From contig JADLSH010000191.1 of the NCBI GenBank assembly GCA_016169945.1, positions 1,081,501 through 1,145,500 on the forward strand: a stretch of DNA of 64,000 nt, written 5' to 3'. Positions 47,178-57,700 of the stretch are shown here, piece by piece; the stretch's first letter is position 1; each line of letters begins with the position of its first letter. The notes beneath the pieces were generated by a model. The model made no database searches. It worked only from the letters and a program-made list of their open reading frames with translations, and was not told where the DNA came from. Source of the stretch: Trachythela sp. YZ-2020. Lineage: Eukaryota > Cnidaria > Anthozoa > Malacalcyonacea > Clavulariidae. A program made the translations under genes and the position numbers.

Positions 47178-47469
47178 TTAGTATGGTTCCATCCTTTCAT
47201 TTTTTACTTTTCCTCTTCCTAATTCCTTTGTTCTTCCAGTACTCTTTAATTAAATTGCAGTTTAAGGTTCCCCAAAGAAACTACTCAGCCTTGTGATAGG
47301 TGGACAAAATTCTTTCAGCCGAGAACAAAATGTATTCTAGCTTAATATTACTGTATTTGCTGTAAATACGAATGCATATTTTTAGAAAAGTAATAGAAGG
47401 CTAAGATATATATTTAAATCAGGTTTGTTCCAATATTTGACCTACACATTACAGTTGCGTAACGTTCTA

Positions 47470-47850
47470 TCAGGGGGGCCCCGGTTCAAAAATTTTGAAG
47501 GCCCCCTCCAGTACGAAGGCACCCCCCAGTACGAAGGCACAAGCTCGCACCGAAGGCACGAGCATTCTAGGAGGGTCCGGAGGCATGCCCCCCCCGGAAA
47601 ATTGCCCCTCCTGGACTTTGGAAGAAGATTTTACAGAATTCTGACGGTCAGAAAACGACATTTTAAAATATCAAGAAAGAATATATATTTTGTTGTTGCG
47701 TTCATGCATTTTTCGTTTCTCAGAGTCTTCCCTGTCAATTTGTTTTTGCTCTACAGTCTGAGCTTGGCTGCCTGGGGGCCCCCCTTTGGGCCATTTGGGT
47801 TGGGGGCTCCCGGGTTCGCCGGTCTGAACCCATAGTAGTTACGCCACTGA
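47470..47850. repeat. Interspersed repeat with G/C runs
   Basis: Between GGGGGGCCCCGG (47474) and GTAGTTACGCCACTG there is a block with GAGGGTCCGGAGGCATGCCCC and GGCCCCCCTTTGGGCC. The terminal phrase ACGCCACTG also occurs at 60525 (ACACGCCACTGC), near another such block. Probably a degraded DNA-transposon family. Confidence 0.4.
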
Positions 47851-49104
47851 CACATTACCACAAACAAAGTATTATAGCCAAATTTCATTTCCACAGTCCG
47901 GGTCAAACTGGATAAACTCGTATTTTGTATGATGTTTACATAGCTTTGTTTGTTTTTGATTCAGTAAATTTAAGTGAAATATTCTTCTATGATAAGCATA
48001 TCATTTGTAAAGTAGATCACTAAGACTATGTGCACACTGTGTCGTTTCCGAGCGTTTCTAAAAGATGTTTCGTTTTTTTTTTGTCATTTGACGCTTCACA
48101 CACACGGAAACGTTTTTATCCAAATGTTTGTCTTTGTCTCAACACACATTTATCGTCTTCTCTTTCTCATCGTTTATTTTCCAGTCAGATGGAGTCTTAC
48201 TTGTCACCCAGTTTCTTAAAATGTCTTCTGCTCATCATATTAAAGTAAAAAACAGTAAACGCTTAAATTATTCATGATTCTGTTCATATCGCGCCAACCG
48301 TCACAACCGACGTATCTCTTAAAAGCTAAAAACATTTAAACAATCATTGAATCGTTATTGACTTGAAATTATATATTTTTTTTTTTTTTTTGTGTTTTGT
48401 GTTGCACAAAGTTGTTAAGAATAAAAGATAAAGAACAATGAAAGAAACTACCGGGAAAAAAGAGAATATTTTCATTTTGATTTTAGCGTTTTCTTTTAGT
48501 TTTTAGCGTCAGAAACGAAAACGCAGGTGAAGTTGTTGCAGAATTGTTTTCGTTTGTTTTGTCGTTTTCGTGTAAACAGTTTTTTCGTACGTTTCGAACA
48601 GAACGGTAAAAAACGATAAAACTAAAACAACTCGAAAACGCAAAAAAGCTCGAAAAGTCTAAGATGACACTAGATCGAAGAAATGTTCCAGATTATTTTT
48701 ACTCACTTTTAATTCTCTCCGCATAAAACAAAACTTGTTTGACTCGTAGACAAGGTAAGAAAGCTAAAAAACCCAAAATAAACATCCTAGTGCCGGAAAA
48801 TACAATATTTATTAGAATTCGTCGCATTTATAATAATATTTACAGAGTTAAAGTAAATAGAACATATAAAGTTAAAGTAAAGAAAAAACAAACAAAAAAT
48901 ATACAAAAATAAAACAAACATAAAAGTACAATTCCCAAGAAAATAACTACATATAAAAATATAATTTACATGGCGACAGGAGAGGAAACCGGATGTCATT
49001 TTGCACAGCGCATGCGCTAGTTTTTGCGCGCAATCCCTGGGGCGAGTTCAAGAAATTCAATATGGCGACGCATGGAATGAGTGTTTCGTGGATTTCTCGG
49101 TTTT
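47851..49104. other. AT-rich non-coding stretch
   Basis: Contains a T run near 48372-48391 and a block 48030-48660 rich in CGTTT/AAACG words in both orientations (CGTTTTCGTG, CGAAAACGC), perhaps a degraded foldback repeat. Only short chance ORFs. No gene recognised. Confidence 0.4.
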
Positions 49105-49314
49105 CACTTGTTTCCATCTATCAAAATGACGTTAACTCGATTTTCAAAGATTTTCATATTCGTTTTTCTTGATTTTTCTTCATCACTTTGGTTAGGTTTA
49201 GGTTTAGGGAGGGGTTATGGTAGGGTTTAGGGTTAGGGTCAGTTACAAAGTTTTTAACTTCACTTCAAAGTTGAAAAAATGACGTAACGTTAGTTTGGTA
49301 GATGGAAACAAGTG
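49105..49314. mobile_element. Foldback element with TTAGGG-like interior
   Basis: CACTTGTTTCCATCTATCAA with ATGACGTTA at the left is mirrored by TAACGTTA and TTGGTAGATGGAAACAAGTG at the right. The centre holds GGTTTAGGGTTAGGGTC, like the interior of the smaller element at 15106. Non-coding. Confidence 0.75.
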
Positions 49315-51180
49315 GCGATCGGATTTTAATGGCAAACATTTAGCAGTGCTGGCCATTTTGCTCCGTTCTCTTTTTATGCTTTGAAAACAAGGAAGCTCAC
49401 TCTGAAAAATCCCATCAATATCCATCATTTGTTTAAACTAAACAGAAACAGATTAAATACTTAGCTATATATAAGGTATAATATAAATATTGTTCACTGT
49501 CTGAAAGATTCCAGTATTTTTAGTACTCATTTGAACAAAGAATTAGATGTAATTTAATTAAATCCAAATATGCGTATCAAGAAGAAAAATTATACAACAT
49601 GTTTGTAGACTTTTCAATACTTTTTAATCATTTTACAAGGCTGAAATATAAATAAGGATTACTTGTGTTAAACACATGGTATAAATATCAAATGTACTTG
49701 AATTATTATTCTAAACACACCAGGTGTAATTCACATACATACTGTTCGTTTCTCAAAACAATGTATAATCATGAAATTTGGCTAACATTACTAAGTGCAG
49801 TATGAATGATTGATAGTAAACACTGACATAACGACCTCAGAACACTGTTTTGAATCCTGTTATCGCCATACAAAATGTCAATATGTGGCCATTCCTCATA
49901 TAAACTTGAGAGCTTACATAAAAGAGCATGTTATGTGAATATTATAATTCCAAAGACCCAAGATGATTAACAAGAGCCTTTTACTAGACTTGACAGTGTT
50001 GTATCCACAACATGGAGGAATTTTCCCTTTTTCCCAGCATACCCACTAATTTTTCCATGAAACTTGACTAATAAAGATAATTTTAAGCCATATTTCAGAG
50101 AAAGGCCGGGGGCAAAATCTTAAGATATGTTTATTTATATGCCATATCAGTATACACCATTGAATTTGACAAAGCAATCATGCCTATATTTAAGACAGCC
50201 ATATTAGACACTTAAACCCAAACAAATCAATGCGACATTTCCTGACTCATAACAACCAATATTTGAGCAGCCTCAAGAAAACTTTGCAGCTCTTTTTACT
50301 TTATAACAAGGCAGCACATGAGCAATTTCATAAGCATGTGGCAACACGGCATAAGTGCATTTGGAAATTACAACATCTAGCACACAGTGCAATTTTACTA
50401 ATCTGTCCTTGCATGTTAAATCTTGACCTGGGTAATTTAGGATAAACTTGGTTGCTCTTGAATGTTCGATCTTATTCTATTTACTTGTTTTATTTATCCG
50501 CGCACTCGCAACCCGTGTTGTATAACATATGATCCAAAATAATGCAAGAATGGCTTGCATAACCTGTGGCATAAAATTGTTGAAATTGTAGTGACATAAT
50601 TACATCTCTTCAACTTGATCGCGCATGCATAAAATGTGAGAAATTTTGAGCAGAGAGAACTTGTGTCGAATCGCAATTTTGATATTTCATAACCTTATAG
50701 TTAATATATTGCGTGTATTTTTGCCAACATTTTTGAAATTGTAGTTTTAAAAGATTAAAAGAATGTTTGATTGAACAAAGAAAATATCAAATTGTAACGT
50801 GATACTTCCGAGTTTTAAAACGAGTATTTCCGAGTTTACTTACAATTTACAAACATTTACTGTTATAAAAGATGAACAAATGCTTCTTTTCCATGTATGT
50901 TTAAAGTACATATATTCTCAATTCCTGGTAAAGTACTTAAACAAATCGCCGAGTTTCTGTCCCATTGCCGTTGGTAATAAAGACCTATTTCCGCTTAGGG
51001 TACTTTTTAAAGGTGCTAATTTTTCTTACGCACAGGAAAATTGGAGTATCTAGTATTACACACGAAGCATAAAATTAAGAAATAATTTTATCGAAAAAAC
51101 CCAGTTATATATTATCGATTACACCATGATGATTTCACCAGGACCAGGGGGGGATTTGCTATGCTTGCGACATGCGCAGT
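49315..51180. other. Non-coding spacer
   Basis: AT-rich sequence with only short chance ORFs. I see no exon chain, RNA gene or clear repeat. Confidence 0.4.
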
Positions 51181-51300
51181 GCACGTAATCATGCACGTCC
51201 CAAGAATTAGCATTTGCGAAGGCAGTCTGAAACCTGATTGGTTGTTTCCCCGCCTACGTCATACATTTTGTTTATGAAAAGCGGATATTAGCTATGGCTT
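51181..51300 (+). promoter_or_regulatory. CCAAT/CRE promoter of the intronless gene at 51915
   Basis: An inverted CCAAT box (CTGATTGG, ATTGG at 51237-51241) and a CRE-type site TACGTCA at 51255-51261 lie 14 bases apart, about 650 bases before the start codon. The paralogue at 18212 has the same pair of sites. A 61-codon ATG ORF at 51294-51479 falls in the presumed 5' leader and could be an upstream ORF. Confidence 0.5.
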
Positions 51301-51914
51301 TGCTGAGTTTGCTTCTCATCAGAAAACAATTCACTGTCAAGAGAGGGAAACGTCGTTTTGATGTGAGAAGTGTTACATTTGCTGTACAGAATCGTAGGGA
51401 ATTGGATCGAATTTTACCAGGTGGAAATCAGATCATTTTGGATTATAACATTGCTTCAGCAGAAGATTTCTGCGTATAATTGTATAGCGACTTTGTTTCA
51501 CCTGTGTCCATTTGCTACGGAAGTTGACGATCGAGTGAGAAATTAAATCGCCACAATTGCGAGTTCCTGACGCGCGTTTACACATTTGACGCAAGTTCTA
51601 GTTACGGATTGGAATTCGTGGGTCAATATACTACACAATCTCTATTGTGAATCTTACTTTCTCTTTGTGTCCGTGCTGAAAAATATTTAAATATCGTTCG
51701 ATATTGCACGGTACCTGCTACTGCGAAGGTCACGAATTGAATTTTATCACCTAATGACCTGGTTTTGTTCGAAATAATATCGGGTTGTTCTAATAAGGCG
51801 AATTGTTACAATTTCATGGTAAATTCCCAGTGATTGAGACGTATATATCGGTTGATAAAGTTTAAAGTGGTTGGATTATTTGAATCTAAAGGACAATAAC
51901 ATTTGCATTTGAAT

Positions 51915-52403
51915 ATGGAGATGCCAGACGTTCAAGATTTAGTTCAGTCTGTGGCAAACAAACAGCAACAAAATAAACGAAAACGCGACCCGGACATGTA
52001 TTTAGACGCAGTTCTAGAATGTACGGTTCGAAAATTGAACCGCGAACGAATGGAACGAGACGAGGCTCTGAGGAAACGCCAACGAATTTGTACGAAAGAC
52101 AAAACAGGTTATTGCGCGACTTCAGATGCTTCACTTTCAGGAAAGAGCTCTGATTGCTCAAGAACTTTAAATATCGACTCTACACTTTGTAAAAACAATG
52201 ATTGTGATATTGATACGAATTTTGCTAACTTAGAGGACGAATTATCAGGTGATTTAAAAGAGCTATTAGATGAACTATCGCGGGAATTCCCGTGCGATTT
52301 TTGGCTAACGGACTCAAATAATAATAATTCCCCGGTTGAAACTAAAGACAATGAAGGGGATATGTGGTTGTCTAGTTTTATAGAAGTGCTATGTTCGACT
52401 TGA
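51915..52403 (+). CDS. Small basic nuclear-type protein, KRKR-PDMY family copy 2, 162 aa, intronless
   Basis: A single-exon ORF whose first ATG is at 51915 (the frame upstream begins with TTG). Family not recognised. Residues 21-44 (KRKRDPDMYLDAVLECTVRK plus LNRE) match residues 39-62 of the protein at 18212. Basic clusters surround the motif. The C-terminal half is acidic with repeated leucines (LEDELSGDLKELLDELSREF) and ends WLSSFIEVLCST, which could be an activation or docking segment. This is slightly reminiscent of the acidic C-terminus of SERTAD proteins, a weak resemblance only. The 3' region has several ATTTA words (for example 52419-52424), as in short-lived inducible mRNAs. Confidence 0.78.
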   Translation: MEMPDVQDLVQSVANKQQQNKRKRDPDMYLDAVLECTVRKLNRERMERDEALRKRQRICTKDKTGYCATSDASLSGKSSDCSRTLNIDSTLCKNNDCDIDTNFANLEDELSGDLKELLDELSREFPCDFWLTDSNNNNSPVETKDNEGDMWLSSFIEVLCST

Positions 52404-53274
52404 TTGAATTCTCGATGAAATATTTATTGGGTTTAGCAAATAGTGTGAAGTATATGTAGTATTTATATATTAGGTGTTTATGTCTTAATGTTTTGTCGCT
52501 TAATCTGAAATGTACATTTTGCACCGGAAGTTGTAGATTTTAATCGCTTAACTTGTTGCTATAAAAATTGAGTAAAAATTTATCTAAATTAGTATATACA
52601 GCGCTTCGTTTGTAGATTTATAGTAGTGTTAATATACTATATATAGTCAAATTGTATTATTAGCTTTTGCAAACATATGTAAGTTATTGGAAATTACATA
52701 AGAAAGTAGTGTGTTTATTATTGCTTGTGTGTGAGAGGTGTTATGATAAATTTTTGATTAGGTGTATGAAATTGTATGCTATGTCGCGAGTGTATGCCAA
52801 AAATAGTTTGCTTGGCATCGTTTTCGCTATGATGTTTTGTAATATTCTATGCGTTGATCGTTGAGTATTTCTTTTATACAGCTTGTGCTTTCTCATACAA
52901 TTAAATGCTTTCAAGTGGCTTGACCTAATATAAACGCAAATACAAACACAGAGTACTAGCTTGCTTGCGCATAGTAATATAGGTTTATTTGATCAAAACC
53001 CCACCATTAGAGAAATTTAATTAACTTCTTTTTGACAAAGTGCCTTCGCTGATCGGAATTCTACGCCTGATTGTGGTATGGAGTTGCCATTACTATGATC
53101 TTGTTACACGAACGATTTTCCTGGAAATTGCTACGTAATTTTAACCATATTAACTTTATGACGCAACTATGGTGTAATGTAACAATGTTCCTCATGACTG
53201 ACGCAACTTGTGCGCAACCTTATAACGCAACTGTGGTGTAATGTAACAGTGACTTTCGCAACTGACACAACTCG
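52404..53274. other. 3' region of the 51915 gene and spacer
   Basis: AT-rich. A short near-duplicate phrase CTGTGGTGTAATGTAACA occurs near 53168 (as CTATGGTG...) and 53231. Otherwise nothing seen. Confidence 0.4.
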
Positions 53275-53535
53275 CGAGGGGCATTTTACTCAAAAAAAGT
53301 GTACGGGATTTTTCGGAGTTTTAATTAAAATCCGCAGATTTTTTAATTTGGTGGATTTTTATTTTTCCGGACTTTTTTGGCGGATTTTTTGAACGATATT
53401 GTGATGGTTTTTGTACTTTTCCGGATTTTTTAAACTTTTGTCTATTTTGAGGGGATTTTTGAAAAAATTTCGAACTTTATGCACTTTTTTACAAAGACAA
53501 AGTTACGGGATTTTTCTGAGTGAAATGCCCCTCGG
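53275..53535. mobile_element. Foldback MITE with 7-bp target duplication
   Basis: CGAGGGGCATTTTACTCA at the left is matched by TGAGTGAAATGCCCCTCG at the right. The direct repeat CAACTCG flanks it (53268-53274 and 53536-53542). The interior is rich in TTTTTC and CGGATTTTT. The TSD size suggests a hAT-like origin. Confidence 0.8.
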
Positions 53536-54413
53536 CAACTCGTATGGGCGCAGTAAAACGCGAGTTTCCCGAAAGTTACTCCGTATTCCCGTGCTTGGCT
53601 TGCAGCCCACACACAGGCGTTGTCAGGTTACACAGCAACTGTCATAACATCCCTTTTCTAAAGAAAGGCACTCGAAATTTTGCATGCTTCGCTGAGGGTA
53701 GTATTATAGGCTGTGACTAATCCCCCACGCGTATGTTTAATATTTGTGACATTTGTTCGGCCGTTTTCATTCAATGTTATTTTTAAATATTGACAAATAT
53801 TGTTAGTTGAAGATGTCGTAAAATGACGTAACTGTCCTTATAACATCGATGTAGACCTTAACAATCATCCCTAGTTACTGAACGCTAATGAGAATTAGAA
53901 TGATCAATGAAGCTTTAACAACTGTAACAAAGATTACCTATAATATGTAGGTTTCAATTTTTCATTCAAATTTGCAACCAGTCTGTCAATTATTAATTCT
54001 ATGCTTGCAGAGGCGTTATCCCACGGTCACGCTTAATTAAATTATTAACTTATTGATATTCAAGTCTTCATTATGCTGCCAACTATTGGCTTTGAAAAAA
54101 TTTCATTCACCTGCGCATTCATGGGAATAATTGGTGTATAGGGAATAATTGGTGTATCCGTGCCGTACCAATAATAGTGCGTGTGTAAACGGGCCTTATT
54201 AAAGTATTGAACAGTCGGATAAAAACTCATTCTCATGAGAAACTTCAATGTTCGTCAAGAGCGTTTGTTTGGTTTCAATCTGATTAGCCAATCATATTTA
54301 ACCAGCATCACGTTGATTGGCTGAGAATAGACAATGTCTTTATCTGTTACTGTTCATGCTTAGATGGAAAGGGTGGCATTTTGCAGGTCGAAGTATATAT
54401 TTTGTGTATGTAA
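53536..54413. other. Non-coding spacer
   Basis: AT-rich with a short direct duplication GGGAATAATTGGTGTA near 54122 and 54140. No gene recognised. Confidence 0.4.
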
Positions 54414-54555
54414 AGCCCGGTTCACACGAGTGAGATAAGCACAAGTGAGATCAAACGTTCCGACATTAACGCAAATATATCAAACCTTCCGTTCTTTAGC
54501 ATAAGCACATCAAAGCGTTCCGCGCTTGTGCTTATTTCATCGTGTGAACCAGGCT
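54414..54555. mobile_element. PIF/Harbinger-like MITE, copy 2
   Basis: AGCCCGGTTCACACGA at the left and its imperfect complement CGTGTGAACCAGGCT at the right are flanked by TAA on both sides (54411-54413 and 54556-54558). The interior also has inverted words GATAAGCACAAG / CTTGTGCTTATT. Confidence 0.82.
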
Positions 54556-54569
54556 TAACGATGCATGCT

Positions 54570-54690
54570 AACGAACAAAGGCGTAGAGTATGGGGGGGGG
54601 GGAAAACAAAGGCGTAGAGTATGGGGAAACAAAGGCGTAGAGTATGGGGGCACGAGGGGCTCGGGGCCCCTGAGAAATTTTTTGAACTTA
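54570..54690. repeat. Three-copy short repeat and GGGGCTCGGGGCCCC block
   Basis: AACAAAGGCGTAGAGTATGG occurs three times in about 75 bases, with a run of 10-12 G after the first copy. It lies just past the 3' end of INTS7. Confidence 0.8.
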
Positions 54691-54739
54691 ATTGTTGTTG
54701 TAACTATAACCTAACTGTAAACCCTGGATTATAAAATTA

Positions 54740-57700
54740 TCACGGAATCCGTCTGTGAGTTCTGCTTGGAACTTCTAATGCTTTTACTATCAAAGTACTT
54801 TCGGGTCCAGTTTCCCAATTATGTCCTCGGTCATCCACGACAGCGACCATGACTTTGACCGTGTAGAGATTTGGGAGAGGAAATGCGAGTAGGAACTGGG
54901 TACTAAAGTAATCATTATGTGGTTCTACAGTCTGTTGTAGGGGACCAGGCGAAGTGTTGAGGGATGTCTAGGTAAAGAACGAAGAAAATTATCGTTCATG
55001 TAGAACATCAAGCAGTTAAACAAGGAAAGAATTAAAATTCTTGAAGTTCCTCGAATGTTTCCCAACTGTGAGTTTTGTTGCGGAAACGACGTTTTTGGCC
55101 ACCTTCTGAAGACATGGCTAGGAAATAATGTTTCCTTTTTTGTCATCGGGGAAACATGGTGGCTAATGTTTCCTGGTTTGCCCACCTTCTGAAGACGTGG
55201 CTAGAAAATAATGTTTCCTGGTTTGCCCACCTTCTGAAGACGTGGCTAGGAAACAATTCAAGGTAACAATATCTACCTTTATATCTATCGGTTCTTTGCG
55301 TTCTTCAGACGTGATTTCTACGAGAAGTGTTATAAACTTGATCTTTCTAAATACTGCAGTATCCTTGCCATGACATATTACTCCCTCGATCTTTAACGCC
55401 ATCTGACTTTCTACTGATATACTGTGCGGTTCGTTGTTTATAGGCTGTGATGGTGAAATGGCCAACTGGAGAAAGAAAACAATCCGTGTAAGTTTCTCTA
55501 TCAGTGTTACATCATGATTGTCAACTTCAGAACTGTTGACACAATATGTGGGCACCAGATACAAGACCACTACATATAGACTCACTTTGATAACTACTGG
55601 TTGCCCAGCCTCTGCTGGACGATAGTGCTTAGTGAAACCCATATATAATCTAAGGCCAACGGAAGCTTGGAGAAACCTCTCTTCGGATATCAAAGCTAGA
55701 TCTAATTGTTACCTTAATTTTCGTGGACTGAAGACGGTCAAAGAAATATCGTGGAAGCTTCATTGGAATTCCAAGAATACACACAGACATTCTACAAAGA
55801 CAGTGGATTTCCTAGAAATGGCAAACAAAGACTATACTGCGGTTAAGTTGGACCAATCTACCTGAAAAATACAATAAGAACCTCGACGTTTCGAGCGAAG
55901 GTCCTTCGTCTGGAAGGTAGTAGCCAAAGTAGTAGCCATGGGTGAGTGTAGAATAATTATTATAAAGCAACCTACCGCATCTGAAATTGGTTTCTCTTGC
56001 ATGTCAACATAAAGTCGCTAAAAATAGTATTCGATGGATAAGTTATATAAATACGTTATATTTCCAAGCGAAACATAAGAGTGTGTAACCAAAGTTTCCA
56101 ATATTTTTGGTAAAAAACAATGTTCTAAGAAATCTAAATTGAGAAGTAAAACAAACTTGAAGTTCTTCCAAGATTTCTCTACATTTTGTTTCAAGTTTGT
56201 TTCCACAGAAATTTTTCTGATCTAGTGCTTTTCCAAAATTTGACGACAACCTATAACGAAGGTAATAAAACATACGTACATATAATATCTGATCACAAGG
56301 AGCTGCTGCTATCAAGCAGGCTACGAAAGCTAGACTTGCTTCAAGTCTGGGGCCAACCGATACGGACTTTGAGAAAGTCTAGAATAAGGGAAGATTAAAG
56401 ACTTACCTAGCTAAATCTAAACGGTTCATCAATAGATCTATAGCATAAGCAAATAGTAAACAACTCTGTTGATGTCTGTGCAGTTGATATTTAGGAAAAC
56501 GACACCGTGTCGGATGGGAGAGAAAGCAAACATTTTGAGTCAAAGTATTTAACAATCTTCCCCAAGTGCTACGGGAGTGCAGAGTATATATCACGTGTGT
56601 TAGCTCTCACAGTTGAGCATGTTAAGATAATGCAAAGGTGGTACATGTTCTTGAATATAAACTACCATAAAGTTGTAAACAGGACTCGTAAGTTCGATTC
56701 TCATTCCGGGCTCATGATATTCACGTGAAGACTGAGTCAGTGAACGCTCTGCCGATGAAAGGATACGTCTCAATATTGTGTAATGTAACTGGATCGGCAT
56801 CGAAAGATTTTTGATAAAGTTTGCCATAACTTGCTGCCAAAGATGAAAACTTTTCTCGACATTCATTCATCTGTGAATGGAGATGAAATGAAATTAGTCC
56901 TGGCCGTTTCGGACTGCTAGGCGCGTTTCACTAAGCACTATCATGCAACATAAGTTTCAACAGTTTTGAATTTCAGACATATTTTCCCTCGCTACTCTGA
57001 TTTTAAGTATAAATGAATGCAAAGTTCGCTCGAATTGCATTCACGACTCTATGTTTCGAGACTCCAGTCTAGTGTTTTCAATTGTATTAAATTCATACGA
57101 TTGATAATACACAACAAGTTTTCTTTACAATCATTTATTTGAAGGAGTTTGTTGTGGCCGTCGTCGTCGCGTTACCATCCTACATGCTTAAGTTATCTAT
57201 ACTCAAGGGATGACGTCAACGAAGTTTTGAATTTGACCACCTTAGAGAACACCGAAAGAACATTGTAAGAACATTGGCTTAACACCTGAGTAACCTGTCG
57301 ACTGTGTATGTACGTGTCTTGTTTTGTTGCCATGACAATAGACTTGGCTACGGCTGATGGAGGACAGGAACGGATACTAGCACAGATTGACAGAAGGAAA
57401 GAATGAGTTTGTAAAGTTTGCATTCTTAATGTGATGAATTCGTGATGAAAATCCAGCTGATGGTTTCCAGTTATCGCTGCCTGGAACAAAAGAAAACGTA
57501 AATTTGATTGCGAAAAATTACATCTTATGTTTCAGTATCACCCTATTTCTGATTCAAGAATCAATTCGAATCCATTCTATTTTGTTCTAATTAAAGTAAT
57601 TAGGTTCAAGTTGGACAAGAATAGAGGTCGCACCTTAAGCGCAACCAGTCCCTTCTGAAAACTACATATAGCTTGAGATGTCTTCTCTGTGATCTGAGAT

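Noticed and set aside
49188..49245. True interstitial telomere array
   Set aside because: Only a few degenerate TTAGGG-like words inside a foldback element.
51294..51479. 61-codon ORF as an independent gene
   Set aside because: No similarity recognised and it lies in the presumed leader of the 51915 gene. At most an upstream ORF.
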